Shown: positions 55,005 through 64,000, counted from the first letter of the stretch. The stretch is 64,000 nucleotides of DNA from Acidimicrobiales bacterium (GCA_034521975.1 JAXHLR010000010.1:124001-188000), one strand, 5' to 3'. Numbers and translations: made by a program. Notes: generated by a model from the sequence alone, not told the origin.

Positions 55005-56084
55005 TCATGTCCCCAGGAACCCGCCGTAGGGACTCGGTGTCAGATCCTGATCACGCAGACGGGTGTAGTGCTCGCTCTGGAGCAGTGCCGCCAGCTGCCC
55101 TCGGCTGGCGACGCCCATCCTCGAGTAGACGGCCTTGCGGTGGTCGTTCGCGGTGTGCTCGGAGATGTCCAGCTCGCGGGCGATCTCGACCATCGAGTGG
55201 CCGAGCAACAGCAGGCCCAAGACCTCGCGCTGGCGGGGAGTGAGGCCATAGGCGTTCATCAACATCGCCCCCACCTCGGGCTTGCGTGCCCGGTCGACGA
55301 TCACGGCCACGGTCCCGTCCCGAGCGGTCAGCGATGACGCAACCAGCGACAGCATGAGCGAGTCGTCGAGGGTGACCATCATCTGCGTGCCCTCCCACTC
55401 CGGCCGTTTGCGCAGCGCGGCAGCGGTGGACACTGCCGCAGTGACCAGCTTGTCCCCGCCGAGGTCGAGCCACCGCTGGGCGGGCTCGGTCAGCGCGTCG
55501 ACCCGACCATCGGGATGGGCGAGCACGATTCCCGGTGGATCATCCAGTGCCCCCGGCTGGTGGGCCGCAGCTCGCAGCAGTGCCAGGCGAACTGCGTCGG
55601 CGACCCACGACGAGATCGACGCCAGCACCTCGGACTCGGCGCGGGTGAAGGTCCCGGATGCCCGGTACAGCGACACCGAGCTCCACGCCGTCCCGGCCGT
55701 CCACATGATCCCCCGCAACTCGTCGGTGACCCCGAACCCCTCGAGCAGGTTCCGATATCGGCGGGCCCTGCGCAGGTCGCCATCTGTGACCTCGCTGAGG
55801 ATGGCGACCACCGCTCGATCGGCGAGCAGCGTCTGGACGCTCGCGGGCTCGTCGTCGGTGAACTCCTCGGCGAACAGCCGGGCCTCGCGCTCGGGGTCCT
55901 TGTCGATCCCGGTCATGGTGCACGAGGTGAACAGTCCGGTGGCGGGGTCGAGCGTCGACCAGGCCCCCACCTCGAACCCCACGGCAGGACGGAGGAGCTG
56001 ATCGAACTCGAGGTAGAGCTCGTCGAGATCGAGACCCGCGCGGGCCAGCCCCGCGGCCCGGCGCTCCAGGTTCGTCGATCCCAT
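55005..56084 (-). CDS. LuxR-family regulator with an N-terminal GAF-like domain
   Basis: The 359-aa protein has an N-terminal sensor of about 290 residues (GAF-like, GAWSTLDPATGLFTSC to SLYRASGTFTRAE) and a C-terminal LuxR HTH (LTPRQREVLGLLLLGHSMVE, then IARELDISEHTANDHRKAVY). It probably binds a ligand and activates nearby genes. ATG 56084 is the first plausible start; a longer frame to 56285 is not supported. It diverges from the F420-type nitroreductase gene. Confidence 0.87.
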   Translation of the reverse strand: MGSTNLERRAAGLARAGLDLDELYLEFDQLLRPAVGFEVGAWSTLDPATGLFTSCTMTGIDKDPEREARLFAEEFTDDEPASVQTLLADRAVVAILSEVTDGDLRRARRYRNLLEGFGVTDELRGIMWTAGTAWSSVSLYRASGTFTRAESEVLASISSWVADAVRLALLRAAAHQPGALDDPPGIVLAHPDGRVDALTEPAQRWLDLGGDKLVTAAVSTAAALRKRPEWEGTQMMVTLDDSLMLSLVASSLTARDGTVAVIVDRARKPEVGAMLMNAYGLTPRQREVLGLLLLGHSMVEIARELDISEHTANDHRKAVYSRMGVASRGQLAALLQSEHYTRLRDQDLTPSPYGGFLGT

Positions 56085-56171
56085 GTGTCGAACCATAGGT
56101 CGCAGCGGTGTGGCGGCCCATCCCCGGAAGTGGGGATGGGCCGGTCGGCTACCGCTTCGTACCGTCAGCTC

Positions 56172-56729
56172 ATGGCACTCACCGAGCAACGCGACGACCC
56201 CGACGACCGACCAGCGGCCGCCATCCCGACCAAGGTGAAGGTGCAGCGGTTCTTCGCCAAACACCTCACCAAGCCCGGCCCCCACCGGTGGATGTACTCA
56301 GCGACCGGTGGATTGATCGGGGGCCGCCTTCCCGGCGTGCAACCTCGGGTGCTGTTGCTGACCACCACTGGCCGCGTCACCGGCAAGCGACGGACCACCC
56401 CGGTCGTCTACTTCGAGATCGGGGACCGCGTCGTCGTGGTGGGGACCAACAGTGGGGCCGACCATGATCCGCAGTGGACCCGCAACCTGGATGCCGACCC
56501 TCGGGCCACCATCCAAACGGGACGGAGCTTCCGCCAGGTGCGATCCCGCAGGACGACCGGCGACGAGCGCGCTTGGCTGTGGGAGGAGATCGTGGCCATT
56601 CATCCCCTGTTCGCCACCTACGAAGAAGACACCGACCGTGACCTTCCCGTGATGGTGCTCGTACGAGTCGGGGCGCGACGACCGAGCCGTCCGGGTCAAG
56701 ATGGCGCGGTACACCGTCCGACAGCCTGA
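56172..56729 (+). CDS. deazaflavin (F420)-dependent nitroreductase-family protein
   Basis: The 185-aa protein has the DUF385/Ddn pattern: VLLLTTTGRVTGKRRTTPVV, VVVGTNSGADHDPQWTRNL and PRATIQTG. These motifs hold the deazaflavin F420 phosphate. The middle segment WLWEEIVAIHPLF is also typical. It is an F420H2-dependent reductase of unknown substrate and supports an actinobacterial origin. The Gfo/Idh/MocA gene begins nine bases after it, so they are likely co-transcribed. Confidence 0.9.
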   Translation: MALTEQRDDPDDRPAAAIPTKVKVQRFFAKHLTKPGPHRWMYSATGGLIGGRLPGVQPRVLLLTTTGRVTGKRRTTPVVYFEIGDRVVVVGTNSGADHDPQWTRNLDADPRATIQTGRSFRQVRSRRTTGDERAWLWEEIVAIHPLFATYEEDTDRDLPVMVLVRVGARRPSRPGQDGAVHRPTA

Positions 56730-56738
56730 GGGAGGACC

Positions 56739-57725
56739 ATGGCCGCAGTGGTGCGGATCGGACTGCTCGGCGCCTCGCGCATCGCTCCGCCGGCAGTGAT
56801 CGACGCGGCGCACCGCGTCGAGCGCGTTGAGGTCGTGGCGGTGGCGGCCCGGGACCGGCATCGGGCCGAGGCGTTCGCGGCGGACCACGGTGTGGCCGAG
56901 GTGTTCGACTCGTACGAGGTCCTCGTGGGCTCCGACCGGATCGACGCGGTCTACGTCGGCCTCCCGCCGTCGGGACACGAACCGTGGACCGTCGCTGCGC
57001 TCGAAGCCGGCAAGCACGTGCTGTGCGAGAAGCCGTTCGCGTGCACCACCGCGCAGGCGCTGCACATGGTCGAGGTCGCCGAGCGGACCGGGCTGGTGCT
57101 CTGCGAAGCGTTCCACTGGCGCTACCACCCCCTTGCGGCCCGACTCGCGGAGGTGCTCACCGGAGATCTCATCGGCCCGGCCCGCCACATCGAGGCCGCG
57201 TTCTCGGTTCCGATCACCGACCTGTCCGACCTCCGTCACGATCCTCGCCTCGGTGGTGGGGCGATGATGGATCTCGGCTGCTACGCCGTGCAGTGGGCCC
57301 GGTTCGCGGCCCGTGGTGAACCCGAGGTGGAACGGGTCGAGGTGGTCGAAGGCGAACCGGGCATCGACCTGTCGATGGAGGCCATCTTGCGCTTCGCCGA
57401 CGGTGCCGAGGCGCGAGTCGTCACGTCGATGGCTCCCGACACCCGTTTCGAGGCCCGGCTCGAGGTGTCGGGTGTCGACGGGACGGTGTTGGTCGACAAC
57501 CCGCTGGCGCCCCATCTCGGTCATCGCCTCGTGATCGACACCTCCGAAGGTCAGACCTCCGAGACGGTCGAGGGCGAGGCGACCTATGTCCACCAGCTTC
57601 GGGCCTTCGTCGCCGCGGTGCTCGACGGAGAGGTCCTGCCCACCGGCGGGGTCGACGCCGTCGCCACGATGAGGATCATCGAGGATTGCTACGCCCAGGC
57701 GGGGCTTCCCGTTCGGGGCCACTGA
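56739..57725 (+). CDS. Gfo/Idh/MocA-family oxidoreductase
   Basis: The 328-aa protein has a Rossmann start IGLLGASRIAPPAVIDAA, EKPF motif in HVLCEKPFAC, then AFHWRYHP and GGGAMMDLGCY, the His/Asp region of the family. Such enzymes use NAD(P) to oxidise sugars or inositols and related dehydro compounds. ATG 56739 follows GGGAGG. Its last 50 bases overlap the convergent FAD oxidoreductase gene. Confidence 0.92.
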   Translation: MAAVVRIGLLGASRIAPPAVIDAAHRVERVEVVAVAARDRHRAEAFAADHGVAEVFDSYEVLVGSDRIDAVYVGLPPSGHEPWTVAALEAGKHVLCEKPFACTTAQALHMVEVAERTGLVLCEAFHWRYHPLAARLAEVLTGDLIGPARHIEAAFSVPITDLSDLRHDPRLGGGAMMDLGCYAVQWARFAARGEPEVERVEVVEGEPGIDLSMEAILRFADGAEARVVTSMAPDTRFEARLEVSGVDGTVLVDNPLAPHLGHRLVIDTSEGQTSETVEGEATYVHQLRAFVAAVLDGEVLPTGGVDAVATMRIIEDCYAQAGLPVRGH

Positions 57726-58977
57726 TCTGAACCCGGCGGCTCTGGAGCACTGCGGCGGCAGTGCGTTCACCGCTGAACATGGCGCCCTGGATCGAGGCGG
57801 TGTCACGGTGGTCGCCGCACACGAAGACCCCGTCGCCGAGCGCGACCCGCCGCTTGGGCGCAAACGGGGGTGTCTGGAGCGGCTGGCCGTGAGGGATCAC
57901 GTCGGTGCGGAGATGGTCCCAATCCGTGGTGACCGAGCCGAACCAGCGGGCGAGCTGGGCCCGGACCCGATCGGTGAGGTTGGGGTCGAGCGCCTCGGCA
58001 CCGGGCACCGCGGCGACGATGAGGGAGCGGCCGGGCGGTGCGTAGGTCGGTGCCGCCTCGGTCATCACCATCACGTTGCGGGCCGGACCGCTGGCCGCGC
58101 CGTCGAGCATCAGGACCGGACCCGACCGGGGCGCCGAGGCGGTGGCGAACCAGCAGGCCGCGGCGGCTCGCGAGCCGGGATCGGGGACCCGTGAGCCAAG
58201 GAGACGATGCGCGGTCGGCCCGTCGGTCGCGACCACCACGGCACGGGCGTCGATGCGCTCACCGCCATCGAGGATGACGCCGGTGTGGGTGCGGGTGGTG
58301 GCGAGCTCGCGGACGGGGGAGTCGAGTCGGATCGTCCCGTCGGGAAGGGAGGCGGCGAGCTGGTCGGGGATCGCGCCCATGCCCGAGCGGGGGACCCCGG
58401 TGCCACCCACGGCCAGCATGCGCAGGATCGCGTCGAAGCGACGGCGCGACACCTCCAGGTCGGGGTCGAGCTGGATGCCCGAGAAGAGCGGACGCCAGAA
58501 GCGCTCGATCATGGTGTCGGAGAAGCCGGCTGCCCGGAGACGCTCGTCGGTGGACATGTCGGGCCGGCGCAACAGGTCGGGCACCGAACGGAGCCCCACG
58601 TCGGCGACGAGGCGGGCGAGGCGGAGCTTGTCGGCGAGGCCGCCGATAGGGGCGCCGAGGGTCTGGAGAGCGAGGGTGGGTCGGCGGAGTGGGTCGGCGA
58701 GCCGGTGGAAGCGGTCCCCGGTCCACACGTGCGCGCCGGGTTCGAAGGGGGCGACGTCGAGCGCGTCGAGGTCGAGGCGGCTGCGGACCTGGGGATAGGC
58801 GGTGAGCAGGATCTGAAAGCCACGGTCGAGCCGGTAGCCGTCGCCCAGGTCGGTACGGACCCGGCCACCCACGCCGTCGGCGGCCTCGACCACCGTGCAC
58901 TCGAGGCCGGATCGGGTCAGGTCCTGGGCGCAGGTGAGGCCGGCCAGCCCCGCTCCGACCACGACGACGTCGATCAT
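57676..58977 (-). CDS. FAD-dependent oxidoreductase (phytoene desaturase/amine oxidase-like)
   Basis: The 433-aa protein has the dinucleotide motif VVVVGAGLAGLTCAQDL, RxGG region VEAADGVGGRVRTD, RPLFSGIQLDPDLEV and a C-terminal FAD site VALGDGVFVCGDHRDTASIQ (GDxxxxxS). It belongs to the protoporphyrinogen-oxidase/phytoene-desaturase fold. No crt gene cluster is adjacent, so carotenoid work is unproven. It overlaps the Gfo gene tail by 50 bases. Confidence 0.9.
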   Translation of the reverse strand: MIDVVVVGAGLAGLTCAQDLTRSGLECTVVEAADGVGGRVRTDLGDGYRLDRGFQILLTAYPQVRSRLDLDALDVAPFEPGAHVWTGDRFHRLADPLRRPTLALQTLGAPIGGLADKLRLARLVADVGLRSVPDLLRRPDMSTDERLRAAGFSDTMIERFWRPLFSGIQLDPDLEVSRRRFDAILRMLAVGGTGVPRSGMGAIPDQLAASLPDGTIRLDSPVRELATTRTHTGVILDGGERIDARAVVVATDGPTAHRLLGSRVPDPGSRAAAACWFATASAPRSGPVLMLDGAASGPARNVMVMTEAAPTYAPPGRSLIVAAVPGAEALDPNLTDRVRAQLARWFGSVTTDWDHLRTDVIPHGQPLQTPPFAPKRRVALGDGVFVCGDHRDTASIQGAMFSGERTAAAVLQSRRVQISGPEREAPPGRSNPR

Positions 58978-59024
58978 TACCCGAGGCTACGAGGCTGTCA
59001 CACCATCCCGCTAGCCTCGAACGC

Positions 59025-59958
59025 ATGTTCGATACGCTCGACATAGAGGCCCGCCTCGAGGAGCTGGTGGGCTCGCTGCTCGTCGGTTCCCAGCTGCCCA
59101 ACGCCGGTGGCCTCGACGGGGCGGTGCGCGGTGGCGAGATGTCGCGGGACCAGGCCGCCGAGATCGCCCACGTGCTGCGCGAGCGCCCCGATCTCGACGC
59201 CGAGGCCGAACTGATGGCCGCTGTCTGCCTCGCTCCCCACTCTCGACGGAGCACTCGTCGACCGGGCACTCGACTTCTTCCAGGCCGCGGCGTTCGACGA
59301 CGCCCGACGTGACGGCATGCGCGAGCCCTTCTCCGCCTATCGAGCGGATGCGCTCGTGCGCATGGCTCGAGCCGCTCTCGGCGACGACGGTGAGCGTGTC
59401 GGGTGCTCCTCCGACGCGGGCGACGCCGAGCCCCGGTCCACCCGACCGCGCCGAGGGGTGCCGCGGGCACGGTCGTCGTCGGTGCGTCACGCCATCGTGG
59501 TCACGGTCCCACACGCCGCGTTCTGGCGGGGCCACACCACCGCCGGCGAGACCTGCGAAGTTCCCGGCGTGGGGACGGTGCCGGTGTCGGAGGTCCACAA
59601 GCTGCTGGACGATGACCCGATCATCAAGACGGTGGTCACCAAGGGCCGCGACATCACCGCCCTCGGAACCGCCACCCGCAGCATCAAAGAAGACCTCCGC
59701 CTCGCGGTGGCGCTCAGCAGCGACGGCACCTGTGAGGTCCCCGACTGCGAAGCACGCCGCTTCGTCGAGCTCGACCACGAATGGGAGTACCACAAGGGCG
59801 GGCCCACCACCTACGACAACCTCCGACCCTTGTGCACGTTCCACCACGACCTGAGAACCAACCACGGTTACGAGCTCCAGGGCACCCCCGGCAACTACGA
59901 ATGGATCGCCCCCGACGGCACCGTGCTTGCCGCCGAGCGCTCGGCCACCCCGGTCTGA
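59025..59958 (+). pseudogene. DUF222-HNH endonuclease, broken
   Basis: The first frame (from ATG 59025) has the DUF222 start EARLEELVGSLLVGSQLP and DQAAEIAHVLRERPDL, then breaks near 59225. The second frame continues TLDGALVDRALDFFQAAA and DALVRMARAALG, then an intact HNH: CEVPDC, LDHEWEYHKGGPTTYDNLRP, LCTFHHDLRT. Intact family members have 350-500 residues; a stretch of the middle is absent, so this is a pseudogene with a deletion and frameshift. DUF222-HNH (13E12) genes are repetitive in actinobacteria. Confidence 0.75.
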
Positions 59959-60036
59959 CCTCGGCGCTCCCAGCACTTCCCCCGACTTCCCACCCGTTCC
60001 TTGACAACCGAATAGTGCAATGGGACGACGGGCCGG

Positions 60037-60258
60037 TCAGACGCCGGGTTCCTGGTCGAGCGCGATCCGGTCGAGGAGCCAGCGACGGTTGTAGCGCTGG
60101 AGCACGATCGGATAGGCGTTCAGCGCGACGTTGAACGCCATGGTCCACGCCGCGGCCGGCCACCAGCCCTGCACGGCAGCGTGGCTGGCCACCAGCGCCA
60201 TGGTGGCGAACAACCAGGCGTGGCCGGTCTCGGGTTCGCGTCGGGCCGTAGGATCGTC
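60037..60258 (-). pseudogene. CrtO-like (acyltransferase) fragment
   Basis: The minus frame reads ARREPETGHAWLFATMALVA then FNVALNAYPIVLQRYNRRWL. The NxxxNxYPIxLQRYNRxR pattern ends glycosyl-diaponeurosporenoate acyltransferase-like proteins of about 160-190 aa. Here fewer than 75 residues remain. The upstream half would lie under the deformylase gene and is not present, so it is truncated. It might also be a short functional protein. Confidence 0.55.
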
Positions 60259-60261
60259 GTC

Positions 60262-60894
60262 GTGAGTGAGCCCGAACCGACCCCGACCGGTGATTCCGCA
60301 GCACCGCCAACGTGCGCCCCCATCACCTTGTGGGGTAACCCCGTCCTGCGACGCCGAGCCGAGCCGGTCACCGTGTTCGACGCGAGCGTTCAGCGCCTCG
60401 TCGACCAGCTCTTCGAGACGATGTACGCCATCGACTCCGGAGTCGGCCTGGCCGCCAACCAGATCGGTGCCCTCCAGCGGGTGTTCGTGTTCGACTGCCG
60501 CGACGGGCTGGTCGGCCACGTCGTCAACCCCGTCGTCGAGGTGATCGGACCCGACCTGCAGGACGGGGGAGAGGGGTGCCTGTCGCTCCCTGGTATCGGC
60601 ATGGACACCGTTCGGTCGCTGCGCGCCCGGGTCACCGGCCAGGACGCCACGGGCGACGACATCGCCTACGAGGGTGAGGGCCTACGTGCTCGAGCCTTCC
60701 AGCACGAGACCGACCACCTCGACGCACGCCTCTACATCGACCTGCACCCCGCCCGCACCCGCCGCAAGCTCGAGAAGGAGATGCGGGACTCCGAGTGGTT
60801 CGGCCACCACTCCCTCGACCCCGCCTCCGAGCTCTACCGGCGGGCCCAGGGCTTCGACGACGAGGACGCCGAACCGATCGACCCCGTCGAGTAG
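60262..60894 (+). CDS. def: peptide deformylase
   Basis: The 210-aa protein has the three deformylase motifs: GVGLAANQ (60-67), EGCLS with metal Cys106, and QHETDH with His148, Glu149 and His152. It removes the formyl group from new proteins with Fe or Ni at the site. The GTG 60262 start gives an N-terminus of 15 disordered residues; an ATG is not available near. The C-terminus past residue 165 is longer than E. coli Def, as in other actinobacteria. Confidence 0.95.
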   Translation: MSEPEPTPTGDSAAPPTCAPITLWGNPVLRRRAEPVTVFDASVQRLVDQLFETMYAIDSGVGLAANQIGALQRVFVFDCRDGLVGHVVNPVVEVIGPDLQDGGEGCLSLPGIGMDTVRSLRARVTGQDATGDDIAYEGEGLRARAFQHETDHLDARLYIDLHPARTRRKLEKEMRDSEWFGHHSLDPASELYRRAQGFDDEDAEPIDPVE

Positions 60895-60929
60895 CGGCAC
60901 CCGTCCCGGTTGGGGTTGTGTGTCAGGGG

Positions 60930-61330
60930 AGGTCAACGGGACGTCGCTCGACGACCTCGTCCTCGGCATCCACGTACACGACCTCGAGCGCTGCTCCGGA
61001 GCGAAGGCGACGAGGTCCCGTCCAGTCGGGACAACGCCCACATCCCGTTGCTCCAGAACGTGGGCGATCTGGAAGCCCGAGAGCATCTCGTCGTCGAGGA
61101 CAACGCCACTGGCGACCCGGCCGTGGCCACTGGCGCGGCGCCGTTGTCGGCGCGAAGTGAGACAGCCACCACCATGGCGCCCACCACGACCAGCGCCGCC
61201 AAGGCGGCCGCGCCCGCCGCCACTGCTCTCGGGCGCGTTCGCCCACGGCCGGCGCCTTGCGGGCCACCTGGACCTCGGCCGCCACCTCGGCCCCGATCTC
61301 GCCGCCGAACCGCGCAGGGTTTCGTACCCA
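60930..61330 (-). pseudogene. possible decayed membrane-protein gene
   Basis: No intact gene is seen between the deformylase and ACT genes (60895-61511). On the minus strand, a hydrophobic segment ALAALVVVGAMVVAVSLRAD in one frame is followed by GVVLDDEMLSGFQIAHVLEQ in another and by AALEVVYVDAEDEVVERRPV in the third. Each runs open only a short way, so the gene is probably frameshifted at least twice. The family is not recognised. Copy D of the 19-bp repeat is at 61145-61163 inside it. Confidence 0.35.
61145..61163 (+). repeat. 19-bp dispersed repeat, copy D
   Basis: TGTCGGCGCGAAGTGAGAC, 17 of 19 bases match copy A. Confidence 0.5.
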
Positions 61331-61511
61331 TACGGTTGGAAAGTCTTCACGGAAGCACTGGAGCGGTCCGAACGGGCGGGTGGACGGCCACCCGGCGGCA
61401 CGTCACACACCGGGAACGTGCTGTTCACACCGGTGTTTCGCCGAAGACACCGGAACGTGACACCGCCCTGGCACACTGACGCGGCGGGCGGCTCACGGAC
61501 AAGGACACGAC

Positions 61512-62153
61512 ATGGCGAGCACCTATTGGAAGTTCCGGGCCCAGCTGGCCGACCGCCCCGGCGGGCTCGCGTCCGCGGCCAGGGCCTACGCCGACCTCGG
61601 TGCGAACATCCTCGACGTCGACGTTCACCTCCTCGAACCCACCCAGGTGGCCGACGACGTCGTCATCGAGCTGGCCTACTGGGCCGAACCCGGAGCCGTC
61701 GAGGCGGCCCTGCTCGCCGCCGGCGCCACCGAGGTGTCGGGTCGTCGCCTCGACCCCCACGAGTTGGTCGACGGCCAGGCCCGGGTGATCGATCTGGCCA
61801 CCCGCCTCGTCCAAGCCCGCGATGGCGACGCCGAGCTGTTGGCCGTCCTGCCCTCGCTGGCCACATGCGACCTCGCCTGGTTGGGTCCCGCTCCCGGTCT
61901 GGCTGCGTCCCCCGCCCAGGAGCACGCGCTCGCCCATCACGAGCCGGTGATCACCCGCGAACCGCTGGCGAGGCTCGGTGGCGACCGCGACGGCAAGGTC
62001 TGGGTGGCGGCCATCCCCTGGTGCGTCGCCGGCGACCGCGTCGCGTGTCTCGCCCGCCTCGGTCCACGCTTCTCGGCCACCGAGATCGCCCGGGTCCAGT
62101 CGATGCTCGGGCTGGCCGACTCGCTGCCCCTCGCTCACCCCAGCCGCGTCTGA
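61512..62153 (+). CDS. ACT-domain protein
   Basis: The 213-aa protein has an N-terminal ACT domain (residues about 5-75): WKFRAQLADRPGGLASAARA, DLGANILDVDVH. ACT domains bind amino acids or similar ligands. The rest (about 80-213) is unlike known enzymes, with WVAAIPWCVAGDR and a final helix. It may be a regulatory or ligand-binding protein. It converges on the SpoIIE gene with a 19-base overlap. Confidence 0.78.
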   Translation: MASTYWKFRAQLADRPGGLASAARAYADLGANILDVDVHLLEPTQVADDVVIELAYWAEPGAVEAALLAAGATEVSGRRLDPHELVDGQARVIDLATRLVQARDGDAELLAVLPSLATCDLAWLGPAPGLAASPAQEHALAHHEPVITREPLARLGGDRDGKVWVAAIPWCVAGDRVACLARLGPRFSATEIARVQSMLGLADSLPLAHPSRV

Positions 62154-64000
62154 GGCTCGACCCGGGCCACCAGGATGGCGATGTCGTCGTGAGCGACGCC
62201 GTCCTGCACACCCAGCGCCGCGGACTCCAGTTCGGCACACATCCGCCCCGCGCCGCGGCCGGCCAGCGGTGCAAGCACCCGTTCCATGCCGTCGACCTCG
62301 AACTGGTTGCCCTCGGCGTCGCGGGCCTCGAGCACCCCGTCGGTGACACACACCAGCGCATCGCCGGAGTGCAGGGTGCTGGTGACCGCGGTGACCTGCA
62401 CCTCGGGAAACACCCCGAGCAGGGTTCCCGGTTGTCCGGCGGCCTCGATGGTTCGGTCGTGGCGCACCAGCAACGGTGGCGGGTGACCGCCACAGGCGAC
62501 GTCGGCCAGGATCGTGCCCGGTTCGGCGTCGGGTGACGGGTCGTCGCGCAGCCGGATGCAGCCGACGGTGGCGAAGCGGGGGAACCCGCTGGTGGAGTCG
62601 GCATCGGCGAGCATGACCGAGTTGAGCTCGGTGAGGATGCTGGCGGGGTTCGAGTCGTGGCTCGACGTCGCCCGGATCGTGTAGCGGGCCAGCGCGGTCA
62701 GCGACGCAGCCTCGGCGCCCTTCCCGCACACGTCGCCGATGACCAGGATCCAGTCGTCGCCCACGGTGAACACGTCGTAGAAGTCGCCGCCGATGTCGAG
62801 GCCCTCGAACGCCGGGTGGTAGCGCGCCGCCAGGTCGATCCCGGGGATGCGGGGGAGGCGAGGGGGCAACAGGCTCTGCTGCAGGGTGCGGGCCAGCATG
62901 GCTGAGCGCTTGCCGGCCTCGGCCACCGCCGCCGCCTGGGCCCGCTCGAGGGTGACGTCGCGGAAGCTCCACAGGAATCCGAGGTACTCGCCGTCGGGGC
63001 CCGTGAGGCAGGTGCCGTGGCGGTCGAGGACGCGACCGTTCGCCAGCTCGACCTCGTCGTGCATGCGGTCCGGACGGTCCTCGTAGGCGGCTTTCACCGA
63101 CGCGACGAACCCTTCGCGGTCAGCGACCCGTTGCTCGGCCTCGGCCAGCAAGGCGTCGTCGCCCTGGGCGACGAGGTCGTCGTCGAGGTCCCACAGGTGC
63201 AGGAACCGCTGGTTGTACGCCAGCACCTCGCCGTGGGTGCCGACCGCCAGGACCCCGTCGACGCTGGCCTCGAACATCGACTGGAGCAGCGCCGCCTGGT
63301 ACCGGTGAGCCGCCCGCTCCAGCTCCTGGGTCTCGAGCAGCTGCGCGTTGCGGACCAGCACCGCCACCCGTGAGCACAGCTGCTCGACCAGGCCGAGGTC
63401 GGACTCGGCGAGTCGACGTCCCCCGGTGGTGATGAAGGTGATCGCCCCGAAGGTGCCGTCGGGGCCGATGAGGGGCACGACCAGCCCGGCGGTGAGATCG
63501 AGCTTGCGAAGCAGTTGGAGGTGGTGCTCGGACTCGGCGGCCCTGGCGAGCAGCTCCTCGGTGGCTTCGGGAAGCCAGCCGCTGCGTCCCTCACGGATGG
63601 CCGCGCCGATGCCGACGGAGTTGTCGAGACGCACCGGGTACTGGTCGAACAGCTGGCGGATGACCTCGACCTGCTGAGGATCGCGGTGGTGCAGCGCGGC
63701 GAGTTCGGGCTCGCGTGCTTCGTCGAGCAGGTGTACGGCGCTGCCGTCGGCGAAGCGGGGGATGCTCAACCGGGCCAGCTCGTCGAGCTGGTCCTCGAGG
63801 GCGAGGTGCTCGCTGAGCGCGGCCTTGGCCTCGACGATGAACCGGAGGCGGGCCCGCTCCTGCTCGGCCTCGGCCCGAACGGCCGACTCCTCGGCCAGCA
63901 GGCGGGCGCGCTCGGCCTCGGCCTCGTGCCGCTCGGTGACATCGCCGGTGACCCCCACCAGCCCCACCACCTCGCCGTCCTCGACGACGGGATGGCCGCG
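62135..64000 (-). CDS. GAF/PAS-linked SpoIIE-type serine phosphatase, N-terminus cut at the right edge
   Basis: The minus frame stays open to base 64000, so the start is outside. In order it shows the end of a PAS domain (VVGLVGVTGDVTERHEAEAE), a coiled helix, a GAF domain (about 50-215, VVPLIGPDGTFGAITFI), a second PAS (SMFEASVDGVLAVGTHGEVL) and a PP2C/SpoIIE domain with LQQSLLPPRLPRIPGIDLAA, IGGDFYDVF, IGDVCGKG and the DDIAILV end. The PP2C metal Asp residues are present. Such proteins dephosphorylate anti-anti-sigma factors in stress control. No anti-sigma gene is within the window. Confidence 0.9.
   Translation of the reverse strand, partial: RGHPVVEDGEVVGLVGVTGDVTERHEAEAERARLLAEESAVRAEAEQERARLRFIVEAKAALSEHLALEDQLDELARLSIPRFADGSAVHLLDEAREPELAALHHRDPQQVEVIRQLFDQYPVRLDNSVGIGAAIREGRSGWLPEATEELLARAAESEHHLQLLRKLDLTAGLVVPLIGPDGTFGAITFITTGGRRLAESDLGLVEQLCSRVAVLVRNAQLLETQELERAAHRYQAALLQSMFEASVDGVLAVGTHGEVLAYNQRFLHLWDLDDDLVAQGDDALLAEAEQRVADREGFVASVKAAYEDRPDRMHDEVELANGRVLDRHGTCLTGPDGEYLGFLWSFRDVTLERAQAAAVAEAGKRSAMLARTLQQSLLPPRLPRIPGIDLAARYHPAFEGLDIGGDFYDVFTVGDDWILVIGDVCGKGAEAASLTALARYTIRATSSHDSNPASILTELNSVMLADADSTSGFPRFATVGCIRLRDDPSPDAEPGTILADVACGGHPPPLLVRHDRTIEAAGQPGTLLGVFPEVQVTAVTSTLHSGDALVCVTDGVLEARDAEGNQFEVDGMERVLAPLAGRGAGRMCAELESAALGVQDGVAHDDIAILVARVEPQTRLG

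Overview
The window is 64 kb of very GC-rich DNA (about 70 % in most lines I counted). GTG starts are common, genes overlap by 1 to 4 bases, and there are F420-type and mycothiol-type enzyme families, OmpR two-component genes, SpoIIE phosphatases and many CoA and oxygenase enzymes. I infer an actinobacterium. Acidimicrobiia (Ilumatobacter/Iamia-like) fits best because of the halohydrin dehalogenase-like gene and the gene mix, but there is no rRNA to prove it. No tRNA, rRNA, CRISPR array or intact insertion sequence was seen.

Region 1-35 kb is mostly chromosomal metabolism. It holds an AI-2E-type permease; a HAD/GNAT/enoyl-CoA hydratase operon; a PhyH dioxygenase with a PEP-mutase-like lyase; a MOSC protein; a cytochrome P450; an HtrA protease beside an OmpR-type two-component pair; a divergent endonuclease V-like protein; a FetAB exporter; and a PLP decarboxylase. 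An isobutyryl-CoA mutase (large and small subunits) lies beside a halohydrin dehalogenase-like gene. Two overlapping haloalkane dehalogenase genes, a nitrilase and a TetR/MMPL exporter pair with two operator-like dyads follow. A TauD-type dioxygenase, an SRPBCC protein and a tandem DUF427 protein close the region.

Region 35.6-49.7 kb is accessory and defence-like. Toxin-antitoxin genes (MazF/antitoxin, DUF5615/DUF433) and an orphan MNT nucleotidyltransferase precede a PLD/DEAH helicase/DUF3427 protein. Then comes an AT-richer island of about 4 kb (40.9-45.0 kb; one line is 45 % GC). It carries three tightly packed minus-strand genes: a DGQHR (DndB-like) protein, an unrecognised 447-aa protein and a D12-class DNA adenine methylase. 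An Lhr-type helicase follows. The three-gene cassette is the best candidate for an undescribed system.

Region 49.7-64 kb returns to housekeeping and catabolic genes: VOC/enoyl-CoA hydratase pair, lipoprotein lipase, VIC-like channel with an altered pore, dodecin, LuxR regulator, F420-type nitroreductase, Gfo/Idh/MocA and FAD oxidoreductases, peptide deformylase, ACT protein and a SpoIIE phosphatase cut by the right edge. Between them are gene relics (SDR, AraC, VOC, DUF222-HNH, CrtO-like) and four copies of a 19-bp repeat.

Four genes (alpha/beta hydrolase, PLD helicase, methylase, lhr) are broken only by single-base indels, at least four of them in short base runs. Each regains an exact codon count when corrected, so sequencing error is as likely as decay.
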